This document shows positions 1-5,412 of a stretch of DNA of 6,856 nucleotides, one piece after another. The stretch is from Anaerolineaceae bacterium (GTDB lineage Bacteria; Chloroflexota; Anaerolineae; Anaerolineales; Anaerolineaceae), in assembly GCA_011620445.1 (NCBI GenBank), contig WOZB01000169.1:1-6856 (forward strand), written 5' to 3'. Positions within the stretch are counted from its first letter, which is position 1, and every line of letters starts with the position of its first letter. A program made the position numbers and the translations under genes. The notes beneath the pieces were generated by a model. That model saw only the letters and a list, made by a program, of their open reading frames with translations, was not told where the DNA came from and did no database searches.

Positions 1-506
1 GAGGTGGGTTCATCGAAGAGCATGATATCCGGGTCCATGGCTAGAGCGCGGGCAATGCCCACACGCTGCTGTTGGCCGCCAGAAAGTTGGCCTGGGTACT
101 TATCCATATGTTCAGCCAGGCCAACGCGCGTGAGATGACCGATGGCTTTATGCTCAGCCTCCTCAGCCTTCATATGACGCACTTTGGTCAGCCCAAGTTT
201 GACATTCTCAAGGGCGGTCAGGTGGTTGAAGAGCAAAAAATTCTGGAAAACCATGCCAATCCGCTGGCGCACATGATCATCGTTCACACCTTTAGCGGTA
301 ATTTCTTCCCCATTCAGGAAAATCTGGCCTTCGTTGGGTCGGGTGAGCAGGTTGATACAGCGCAACAAGGTACTCTTGCCAGTACCGCTGGGGCCGATGA
401 TGACGACGGTATCGCCTGATTTTACTTCCAGGTCTATATGTTGGAAGATGACCTTGTCGGCGTACTTTTTGGTCAGATTTCGGATTTTCAGGATGGGTTC
501 AGTCAT
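1..506 (-). CDS. Amino-acid ABC transporter ATP-binding protein (partial, C-terminus beyond window)
   Basis: This is the cytoplasmic ATPase that powers the polar amino-acid importer encoded just upstream. It is the last visible gene of that operon. The 168 visible residues contain, in order, the Walker A motif GPSGTGKST (about 38-46), the Q-loop glutamine in VFQN (Q88), the ABC signature LSGGQQQR (141-148) and Walker B ending LFDEPT, with D165 and the catalytic E166. The window cuts the gene at the next codon, so the D-loop, H-loop histidine and C-terminus are missing. Full-length members of the GlnQ/HisP family have about 240-250 residues, so roughly 75-80 are missing. The ATG at 504-506 lies 10 bp after the permease stop. 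Only a weak Shine-Dalgarno (GCGAG) precedes it, so translation is probably coupled to the permease. The substrate cannot be read from the ATPase. Confidence 0.95.
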   Translation of the reverse strand, partial: MTEPILKIRNLTKKYADKVIFQHIDLEVKSGDTVVIIGPSGTGKSTLLRCINLLTRPNEGQIFLNGEEITAKGVNDDHVRQRIGMVFQNFLLFNHLTALENVKLGLTKVRHMKAEEAEHKAIGHLTRVGLAEHMDKYPGQLSGGQQQRVGIARALAMDPDIMLFDEPT

Positions 507-516
507 AAAAACTCGC

Positions 517-1161
517 TTAAGGGTTGGCAGGGATGGCTAATTTTTGTTCCAACCTGCCAAGCAGGCGGGTGGTGATGAAGACCAGGGCAAAATAGATCAG
601 GGCTGCCGCGCTATACGCCAGGAAGGGCTGCTGCGTACTGGCGCTGATGAGTTGCGCCCGACGCAGGATTTCGGGCACTCCCAGGGCATAAATCAAAGAC
701 GAATCCTTGATGACGATGGCTGCTTCGTTAGACCATGAAGGCAAGGCGATGCGCAATGCTTGCGGCAGCAGAATTTCCCGAACAGCCTGAGCTTGGCTGA
801 GGCCAATGGCACGGGCAGCCATCATCTGGCCGCCACTGACGCACTGGATGGCCCCTCGGATAATTTCCATCTGGTAGGCACTGCTGATGATTCCCAGGGA
901 TATGGACCCTGCCAGGAAAGGTGAGAGGTTTACACTGCCGGAGACCACAAAGTAGAGCACAAAAAGCAGCACAATTGGCGGAATGCCGCGCATGACTGTG
1001 CTGTAGATTGACATCAGAAAGGAAAATACTTTACCGCCATAGAGGTAGAGCAGGGCAAAAAGCAAGCCAAGAATTAGGCCCGCCGGCAAGGCAATCAATG
1101 TTGCCCCCAGGGTATACAAAGTGCCTGAGGCGATGTAACTTAAGAAATTGCTTAGGTCCAA
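517..1161 (-). CDS. Polar amino-acid ABC transporter permease (HisM/GlnP family)
   Basis: Inner-membrane channel subunit of the importer, 214 residues, a normal length for the family. Hydrophobic segments are visible at about 14-40, 60-74, 80-98, 143-160 and 181-200. The family signature RGIPPIVLLF is at 58-67. The cytoplasmic coupling loop that docks on the ATPase runs from GQMMAARAIG (111-120) to LPQALRIALP (132-141), followed by KDSSL (152-156). The usual EAA of the loop reads MAA here. The start is a TTG at 1161-1159, preceded by a good Shine-Dalgarno AAAGGGTG (1167-1174). The nearby ATG at 1164-1166 is out of frame and meets a stop after four codons. The next in-frame Met (residue 50) would delete the first membrane segment. 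Only one permease gene is present, so a homodimer is likely. Assignment to the family is secure; the exact amino acid is not. Confidence 0.93.
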   Translation of the reverse strand: MDLSNFLSYIASGTLYTLGATLIALPAGLILGLLFALLYLYGGKVFSFLMSIYSTVMRGIPPIVLLFVLYFVVSGSVNLSPFLAGSISLGIISSAYQMEIIRGAIQCVSGGQMMAARAIGLSQAQAVREILLPQALRIALPSWSNEAAIVIKDSSLIYALGVPEILRRAQLISASTQQPFLAYSAAALIYFALVFITTRLLGRLEQKLAIPANP

Positions 1162-1177
1162 AGCATCACCCTTTGGG

Positions 1178-1207
1178 CTGGCAGGCTACAAAGAATGAGC
1201 CTGCCAG
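1178..1207 (-). promoter_or_regulatory. Intercistronic hairpin between binding-protein and permease genes
   Basis: The two 10-base arms CTGGCAGGCT (1178-1187) and AGCCTGCCAG (1198-1207) are perfectly complementary around a 10-base loop. The stem lies wholly in the 62-bp gap between the binding-protein stop (1224) and the permease TTG start (1161), just upstream of the permease Shine-Dalgarno. No U-tract follows in the minus-strand transcript, so it is not a standard intrinsic terminator. In related ABC operons such stems protect the upstream binding-protein message from 3' exonucleases and lower permease output. That role is inferred here. Confidence 0.75.
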
Positions 1208-1223
1208 GATTGGGTTTTGAGAC

Positions 1224-2021
1224 CTACTCACCGAAGTATTTGGCGGCCAGTTGGTCGATAACGCCTTCTGTCTGCAGGGCATCAATGGCCTTATCGATCT
1301 CCGTTTTCACTTTTTCATCATTGAGCGGAAGCACAATGTTGATGGGGCCGGCGGAGGCGATAGCTTCGTGCAGAAGCATCTGGAAACCGGGATGGGAAGC
1401 AACCAGTGCTTTGGCGGGTACATAATCCGCCATCAGGATGTCAATGCGGCCGGCTTCGAGGTCCAGGGCAGCCTGGTCTACACGTTCGTATTGCTGCACG
1501 TTTTCTTCCTTGATCAGGTTAGTGTCGATCAGGTTTTCTTTGATCCAGGTGTCCTGTGTTGTGCCGGATTGCACACCCAACTTATACGCGGCGACATCTT
1601 CCGGTTTTTCAATCTTGCCTGTGAAGTCTTTATTGGCGATAAAGGAATCCTCAGAATTGAAATATTCCTTACTGAAGCCAACTTCCTTGGCGCGCTCTTC
1701 GCTGTAATTGAAGCAAGAGATGGAAACGTCGATCTTGCCTTCCTTTACAGCCGCGATCAGGCTATCGAATGGCATATCCACCCACTCGACCGTCACGCCC
1801 ATTTTCTTGCCGATCTCCTCCATCAACTCGATGTCAAAACCGGTCTTCTGGCCAGTACTATCCACAAATTCATAGGGCGGATAGTCCGCTGAAGTACCCA
1901 CTATTATCTTGCCTTCATTCTTGATCTTGTCCAGCACGGACGTTGGGCCGCTTTGAGTGCAGGCTGCGAGTAGGGTGGTGATTAAGATGACGCTGATGAG
2001 GAAAACTAAAACCTTCTTCAT
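1224..2021 (-). CDS. Amino-acid ABC transporter substrate-binding lipoprotein (SBP family 3)
   Basis: Extracytoplasmic receptor that captures a polar amino acid and delivers it to the permease, 265 residues. The N-terminus is a lipoprotein signal: Lys2-Lys3, a hydrophobic core, then the lipobox LAAC with Cys21 as the lipidated residue. The mature part has the family 3 start KIIVGTSADYPPYEF (38-52), with aromatic residues likely to stack on the ligand. It also has the family signature GFDIELMEEIGKKMG (61-75), the hinge-region VQSGTTQD (150-157) and ADYVPAK (198-204). Arg110 sits where family members bind the ligand carboxylate. The loop before it is unusual (see findings). A strong Shine-Dalgarno AAGGAGGAG (2026-2034) precedes the ATG, which is the first gene of the operon. 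High expression relative to the permease is likely, given that site and the downstream hairpin. Substrate is unassigned. Confidence 0.96.
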   Translation of the reverse strand: MKKVLVFLISVILITTLLAACTQSGPTSVLDKIKNEGKIIVGTSADYPPYEFVDSTGQKTGFDIELMEEIGKKMGVTVEWVDMPFDSLIAAVKEGKIDVSISCFNYSEERAKEVGFSKEYFNSEDSFIANKDFTGKIEKPEDVAAYKLGVQSGTTQDTWIKENLIDTNLIKEENVQQYERVDQAALDLEAGRIDILMADYVPAKALVASHPGFQMLLHEAIASAGPINIVLPLNDEKVKTEIDKAIDALQTEGVIDQLAAKYFGE

Positions 2022-2058
2022 GATGCTCCTCCTTGAGGATTACTTTGGTTAAGGTTAG

Positions 2059-2088
2059 AGATTCTATTATAAAATGTTTTGAGAATCT
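2059..2088. promoter_or_regulatory. 7-bp inverted repeat overlapping both divergent promoters (candidate operator)
   Basis: AGATTCT at 2059-2065 and AGAATCT at 2082-2088 are exact inverted copies separated by 16 bp, so their centres are 23 bp apart, close to two helical turns. The repeat brackets the minus-strand -10 and covers the plus-strand -35. One dimeric regulator could therefore act on both transcripts. No cognate regulator gene is in the window. Confidence 0.4.
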
Positions 2089-2096
2089 GATGTCTC
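2066..2096 (-). promoter_or_regulatory. Candidate promoter of the ABC transporter operon
   Basis: On the minus strand a perfect -10 TATAAT lies at 2066-2071. The best -35 is GAGACA at 2091-2096 (4 of 6) with a 19-bp spacer, so the -35 is weak and an activator is possible. It lies about 45 bp upstream of the binding-protein start codon. The match is by eye only. Confidence 0.5.
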
Positions 2097-2108
2097 ATTT
2101 GCTATGAT
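2079..2108 (+). promoter_or_regulatory. Candidate promoter of the toroid-repeat gene
   Basis: -35 TTGAGA at 2079-2084 (5 of 6), an 18-bp spacer, and -10 TATGAT at 2103-2108 (5 of 6) with an upstream extended-10 TGC at 2100-2102. Transcription would start near 2115, giving a leader of about 50 bases before the ATG at 2165. The extended -10 makes this the more convincing of the two divergent promoters. Confidence 0.6.
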
Positions 2109-2164
2109 TAAGGCATCCATTAAGAACTGAATTGGATTCCCGGTCTCGCAGAGAAGGAGCAAAA

Positions 2165-3157
2165 ATGAGAGAAATGCTTTCCTGGTTGTTGGAAGAAAAC
2201 GAACCCGCCCTGCGCTATTTGGCACTGCGTGATCTGCGAGCTGCACAGGCAAGCCCTGAGGTACCCGCCGAGAGCAGACGTCAGGCCCACCAAGTAGGCA
2301 AGATTCCGGCCATCCTGGCAAAAATGGATCCGGAAGGTTTTTGGGCGAAACCAGGGGCGGGATATTCCCCCAAGTATCAATCAAGTGTTTGGGCGCTCAT
2401 CTTGCTGGCACAGCTAGGCGCGAGAAAAGAAGAAGACGCGCGCATCGAAACAGCCATGGAATACTATCGGCAGCACGCTTTTATTGAGTATGGAAAAATA
2501 AACTGCACTGAAACTCGTCCGCAAACTTTTGACTGCCTTCAGGGGAATATGATTTATGCTCTGCTGCGTTTAGGGATGGAGAGTGCTGGACTGGTTGAAC
2601 AGATTGACTGGCTGGCCAGCAGCCAAACCGGCGCAGGTATTGCGCCAGCTTCTGATAAGTTAACGGAGAAGAGCTATGGCATGGGTAAAAGCGGTCCTGT
2701 GTTTAACTGTACCCACAACGGGGATCATCCCTGCGCCTGGGGGGCGATCCGTGTACTCATGGCCTTGGGTCAGGTTCCTGAAAGCGAGCGAACTGAAAAT
2801 ATCAAGCAAGCCATCCAGATGGGGGTGGAATACCTGCTTCAAGCCGAGCCTCAGCACCCTAAGTGGCCTGGTGACAGGTCAGTCAGCCCGCAGTGGCGGC
2901 AACTGATGTTTCCGCTCTTTTACCGCTCGGATGTATTGCACCTGGTTGAAGCTTTGGCAGAAGTTGGCAACATCGGCGACTCTCGGGTGCAGGCTTTCCT
3001 CGATTACATTCTTTCCAAACGCAATGCAGAGGGCAGCTGGAACCTTGAATTCAGCCACCCAAGCCTGGCAGGCAGTTTTGGACCCATCGGAAAGCCAAAC
3101 AAGTGGGTCACCTTGAGAGCTTTACGGGTTTTACAGGCAGCTGGTTGGGAAGGTTGA
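2165..3157 (+). CDS. Alpha/alpha-toroid (terpenoid-cyclase/prenyltransferase-like) repeat protein, function unknown
   Basis: Predicted soluble 330-residue protein with no signal peptide or membrane segment. It is built of helical repeats with regularly placed GXW-type motifs: DPEGFW (55-60), PKWPGD (232-237), NAEGSW (287-292) and a final LRALRVLQAAGW (317-328). These resemble the repeats of squalene cyclases and prenyltransferases. The DXDD motif of class II terpene cyclases is not visible, so cyclase activity should not be assumed. A striking polar cluster is C114, C124, C182, H184, H188 and C190 (the last four in NCTHNGDHPC, 181-190). It could bind metal or form a catalytic site in the toroid pocket. 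I chose the ATG at 2165 because AGAAGGAG (2152-2159) sits 5 bases before it; an in-frame TTG 33 bases upstream has no such site. It is transcribed alone, divergent from the transporter and convergent with the ssb operon. Homologues in databases may carry transferred names; I would not assign a function. Confidence 0.85.
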   Translation: MREMLSWLLEENEPALRYLALRDLRAAQASPEVPAESRRQAHQVGKIPAILAKMDPEGFWAKPGAGYSPKYQSSVWALILLAQLGARKEEDARIETAMEYYRQHAFIEYGKINCTETRPQTFDCLQGNMIYALLRLGMESAGLVEQIDWLASSQTGAGIAPASDKLTEKSYGMGKSGPVFNCTHNGDHPCAWGAIRVLMALGQVPESERTENIKQAIQMGVEYLLQAEPQHPKWPGDRSVSPQWRQLMFPLFYRSDVLHLVEALAEVGNIGDSRVQAFLDYILSKRNAEGSWNLEFSHPSLAGSFGPIGKPNKWVTLRALRVLQAAGWEG

Positions 3158-3161
3158 GCGC

Positions 3162-3695
3162 TTAAGACTGAGGCGCGAGGTTTTGGTCGCATACAGCTTT
3201 AAAGCCGCAAGCCCGGCAACGGGCGGGGTTATTGTGCGAACGGTCTGGCGCATAGCCTGAAGCCTCATATTCCCGGATTTCAGCCAGAGTCTGCTGCAGA
3301 CCTTCTTCCAGTTCGCGGGTGTAAAAGACCTGGAACTCCTTATCCTGATAACGCAAAATGCCATACTTAGGGCGCACATGGTAGTTCACTTCGATAAGGC
3401 GGCAATAAGCTGTCAGTTGGGCGATGTGGGTCTGATAAGGCGAAGCTGGAGCCGGGCTGCTCTTGTATTCAAGCGGGATTAAAGCGCCATCCTTGCCCTT
3501 CAGGACGTAATCAGGCTTGCCTGCCAGGCCGGTAGCGGGGTCGTACAAGGGTCTGGGAAGCTTTTGCAGTACCTCATTATCCGAATAAATGATTTGCCCC
3601 TCGGGCACGCCTGAGCGCGCTCTGATCCGCCGGCTGATGAAAATGACCACCAGGGCGATAACCGAGAGTATGAGGATAATGTGGGAAGGCTTCAT
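3162..3695 (-). CDS. Membrane-anchored Cas4/Dna2-like PD-(D/E)XK nuclease, catalytic and C-terminal Fe-S half
   Basis: A 177-residue protein with an N-terminal membrane helix (about 5-21) followed by the basic stretch RRIRAR (22-27), which places the rest in the cytoplasm. The body holds the PD-(D/E)XK catalytic signature: GKPDYVL with D62, PLEYKS with E76 and K78, and the following helix motif QLTAY (93-97). The end carries three cysteines in CRACGFKAVC (C160, C163, C169), the C-terminal Fe-S ligands of Cas4, Dna2 and AddB nucleases. The fourth cysteine and the N-terminal histidine motif are not here but in the gene immediately upstream, which overlaps it by 4 bp (ATGA, 3692-3695). No Shine-Dalgarno precedes the ATG, so reinitiation after the upstream stop is likely. 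The usual Cas4 activity is 5'-3' or endonuclease cleavage of DNA. There is no CRISPR context here, so it should not be called a CRISPR protein. It is the last gene of the ssb operon. Confidence 0.85.
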   Translation of the reverse strand: MKPSHIILILSVIALVVIFISRRIRARSGVPEGQIIYSDNEVLQKLPRPLYDPATGLAGKPDYVLKGKDGALIPLEYKSSPAPASPYQTHIAQLTAYCRLIEVNYHVRPKYGILRYQDKEFQVFYTRELEEGLQQTLAEIREYEASGYAPDRSHNNPARCRACGFKAVCDQNLAPQS

Positions 3696-3919
3696 TTCAG
3701 CAGGTTGAGCAAAACTAAAATGAGGGCAGCCAGCAGAATAAGCAAGCCCAAAACAAAAAGCACGAGCGAGGCAACCACCTGGCGGGCTTGTTTGCCGTGC
3801 AGGCGCGTACCTTCGTTCATTGCGGCCTGATTGGCATTGTCCTCACCTTGATTTTGGTAGTACCAGGCACGCTTACAGAAGGCATAACTGCCCAATTCTG
3901 AAGCTTTGATGGCTCTCAT
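3692..3919 (-). CDS. N-terminal half of a Cas4-like nuclease fused to a C-terminal membrane helix
   Basis: A 75-residue protein. Residues 3-45 match the start of Cas4-family nucleases: IKASELGSYAFCKRAWYYQ, with C15 as the expected first Fe-S ligand, then NEGTRLHGK with G37 and H41 in the conserved histidine motif. A hydrophobic helix follows at about 48-73 and the protein ends LLK. Basic residues before the helix (K43, R46) predict that the motif part is cytoplasmic. Alone it lacks any catalytic D-ExK residues, so it is probably one half of a two-chain enzyme with the downstream gene. It overlaps the translin gene by 4 bp (ATGA, 3916-3919) and the downstream half by 4 bp. No Shine-Dalgarno is visible, fitting translational coupling. 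The alternative is that both halves are one gene broken by a single-base frameshift or sequencing error near 3695-3725. Confidence 0.8.
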   Translation of the reverse strand: MRAIKASELGSYAFCKRAWYYQNQGEDNANQAAMNEGTRLHGKQARQVVASLVLFVLGLLILLAALILVLLNLLK

Positions 3920-4560
3920 GTGGCTTTGTGTTGGTCCAATTGGTCTGAAAGGCGTTTGAGCGCGTCTTCCAACTCGCTCTGGCGGAAGGCGACAGTGATA
4001 TCCGCCCGGGTACGTTCGATGATTCCACGGGCAAGGTCGGTGCGGCGGCGCAGCCCATCGGTAATGGCATCGGGAAAGTCCATGGTTACCAGTTCGGTGA
4101 AAACGTCATCCATACAGCGCAGCAGGCGTTCAACTTCCTGGTTGTAGCCCGGGCGCAGCAAATCCAGGCAGCGCCGGCGCAATTCACCCAGGGTTTCGGT
4201 GAGGCCGTTCACGTAAGCCGGATATTCCACTTCCAGCTCGGCTGGAGTTGGCAGTTTTTGGCCTCGGATCATGGCCACAGTCAACTGGGCTTCCACGGCT
4301 TCCTTGATGGCATCCTGCGTGTAACCGGTGAAGTAGAGGTCCGGGTCGCCCTTAAGGGATTCGCGCAGTTCCAGAGCACCCGCGCGAACAGACAGCAATT
4401 CTTTTTCAACTTCGGTGCTGTCTTCGCGGTGGATGGCGCGGATGGCCAGGCTGGAATGGCGGGTGAGTTCCCTGGCCTTGGCCAGGGCTTCATCGCGCTT
4501 CTTGGTCTTTTTCTCGAAATCCAGGCGGATTTCCTGGCAAATGTTAGCAAGCTGATCCAT
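3916..4560 (-). CDS. Translin/TRAX-family nucleic-acid-binding protein
   Basis: An all-helical, probably cytoplasmic protein of 214 residues, close to the length of translins. Recognisable family blocks in order: KARELTRHSSLAIRAIHRED (28-47), DLYFTGYTQDAIKEAVEAQ (74-92), LPTPAELEVEYPAYVNGL (103-120), LGELRRRCLDLLRPG (124-138), then MDFPDAITDGLRRRTDLARG (160-179) and ERTRADIT (182-189). Translin and TRAX form octameric shells that bind ssDNA and RNA. TRAX subunits cleave RNA with a set of acidic residues, two of them three apart. E87 and E90 here have that spacing, and D175 and E182 lie in the second acidic helix, so catalysis is possible but unproven. The start is ATG at 4560, overlapping the DUF3467 stop by one base (TAATG), with Shine-Dalgarno GGAGAG at 4566-4571. 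Its operon partners (ssb, Cas4-like halves) also handle nucleic acid. Automatic annotation may miss this family in bacteria. Confidence 0.82.
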   Translation of the reverse strand: MDQLANICQEIRLDFEKKTKKRDEALAKARELTRHSSLAIRAIHREDSTEVEKELLSVRAGALELRESLKGDPDLYFTGYTQDAIKEAVEAQLTVAMIRGQKLPTPAELEVEYPAYVNGLTETLGELRRRCLDLLRPGYNQEVERLLRCMDDVFTELVTMDFPDAITDGLRRRTDLARGIIERTRADITVAFRQSELEDALKRLSDQLDQHKAT

Positions 4561-4871
4561 TATTTCTCTCCGGGAGCTGGGGGCGTCTTCCCGAAGAGCT
4601 CATCCGCCAGGGTATGTTGTGGGTTTAGTTTGATTTCACCAAAGCTGGCCTCGTAGCGGCGCAGATTTTCAAGTACGGCTTGCTGCATCATCTTAAGCCC
4701 CAACGGGGAAAGAATGATGCGCGAGCTGACCTTTGGCGCGGTGTTCCCAGGCAGGATGGCTGTGAAATCCAGGATGAATTCGCCAGGTGTATGCGAAACA
4801 CGCACCATATTGGCGAAAACCGGAGTCAGAGACTCCGGTAATTGCACTTCAATGGGTTTGAGCTCGGCCAT
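4560..4871 (-). CDS. DUF3467 family protein
   Basis: A small soluble protein of 103 residues whose core fits DUF3467. The blocks seen are FANMVRVSHTPGEFILDF (19-36), SSRIILSPLGLKMM (49-62) and LENLRRYEASFGEI (67-80), followed by a flexible Pro-rich tail. The family has no established function. It begins 5 bp after the ssb stop with no clear Shine-Dalgarno, and its stop overlaps the translin start by one base, so it is translated as part of the block. Its place between ssb and translin suggests a role alongside nucleic-acid binding proteins, by association only. Confidence 0.85.
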   Translation of the reverse strand: MAELKPIEVQLPESLTPVFANMVRVSHTPGEFILDFTAILPGNTAPKVSSRIILSPLGLKMMQQAVLENLRRYEASFGEIKLNPQHTLADELFGKTPPAPGEK

Positions 4872-4876
4872 TTTAC

Positions 4877-5272
4877 TTAGAACGGAATTTCATCCGGGTT
4901 GTCTTCGCCGCCAAAGTCGCCAGCAGCACCAGAGTCTTCACCCTTGGAGCTGAGGAAGCGGAAACTATCCACGGTGATTTCATAGCTTGCGCCGTAGGTG
5001 CCGTCCTTGCGTTGGAATACACGCGGCGAGCCGGAGGTCTGGTCGGGGGTAAGGCGGCCTTCAACGAGAACTTTTGAGCCCTGGTGCAGGTACTGGCTGG
5101 CAGTTTCCGCCTGGTTGCCCCAAACGGTACAACGGAACCAGGTAGTCTCGTTCTTATCTTTGTAACGGCGGCTGGTAGCCACACTGAAGGAAGTGACTGC
5201 TTTACCGTCTGGGGTATAGCGCATTTCCGGGTCTCTGCCTAAATTGCCGGCAATAATTATTTTCTGATACAT
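4877..5272 (-). CDS. ssb: Single-stranded DNA-binding protein
   Basis: Binds and protects ssDNA during replication and repair and recruits partner proteins through its C-terminal tip. The 131 residues comprise an OB fold (about 1-106) and a short acidic tail. Visible OB-fold hallmarks are IIIAGNLGRDPEMRYTPDG (5-23), SFSVATSRRY (28-37), TWFRCTVWG (44-52, with W45, F47 and W51 in ssDNA-stacking positions) and GSKVLVEGRL (65-74). The tail ends DEIPF, a variant of the usual DDIPF/DDDIPF partner-binding tip. The linker is short and Gly/Asp rich. ATG at 5272 is preceded by AAAGGA (5277-5282) at a short 4-base spacing. It is the first gene of the operon, downstream of a good promoter. Whether it is the main replicative SSB or a second copy cannot be told from this window. 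Confidence 0.97.
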   Translation of the reverse strand: MYQKIIIAGNLGRDPEMRYTPDGKAVTSFSVATSRRYKDKNETTWFRCTVWGNQAETASQYLHQGSKVLVEGRLTPDQTSGSPRVFQRKDGTYGASYEITVDSFRFLSSKGEDSGAAGDFGGEDNPDEIPF

Positions 5273-5332
5273 GGGATCCTTTCGAGGTTATTGGTTGGTT
5301 TAGGTTTAAATTGCTTCGATTCCTCGGTGTTA

Positions 5333-5361
5333 ATTGTACTTAAAAGACCCCTGCTTGTCGA
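5333..5361 (-). promoter_or_regulatory. ssb: Sigma70-type promoter of the ssb operon
   Basis: On the minus strand, -35 TCGACA at 5356-5361 (5 of 6) and -10 TACAAT at 5333-5338 (5 of 6) are separated by the ideal 17 bp. Transcription would start near 5326, leaving a leader of about 54 bases. It lies in the 140-bp gap after the amidase-like gene. I see no intrinsic terminator in that gap, so readthrough from the upstream gene is also possible. Confidence 0.65.
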
Positions 5362-5412
5362 ATCATTAATGAAGCTTTTGTTAGGATTTTTTGGCTGATA
5401 CCATCGAGGGGA

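Noticed and set aside
1251..1892. Long plus-strand frame of 213 codons
   Set aside because: It is fully antisense to the well-supported binding-protein gene, has no family motif and no ribosome binding site. It arises from the codon bias of the real gene.
2132..2164. TTG start 11 codons upstream for the toroid gene
   Set aside because: The extension reads through the Shine-Dalgarno AGAAGGAG at 2152-2159, which is correctly placed for the ATG at 2165.
3692..3725. Programmed -1 frameshift joining the two nuclease halves
   Set aside because: The shift direction would fit at AAA-TGA, but no canonical X-XXY-YYZ slippery heptamer is present in the zero frame. Reinitiation at ATGA is simpler.
3162..3919. 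CRISPR-Cas locus suggested by the Cas4-like genes
   Set aside because: No repeat-spacer array and no cas1, cas2 or effector gene is present. Cas4-like nucleases also occur outside CRISPR systems.
4258..4656. Plus-strand frame of 132 codons
   Set aside because: Antisense to the translin and DUF3467 genes, both supported by family blocks and start-stop overlaps.
5346..5412. Terminator after the amidase-like gene, using CCCCT near 5406-5411 and AGGGG near 5347-5352 followed by TCTTTT
   Set aside because: The arms are only 5 bp with a loop of more than 50 bases, and they overlap the ssb promoter. This is not a credible intrinsic terminator.
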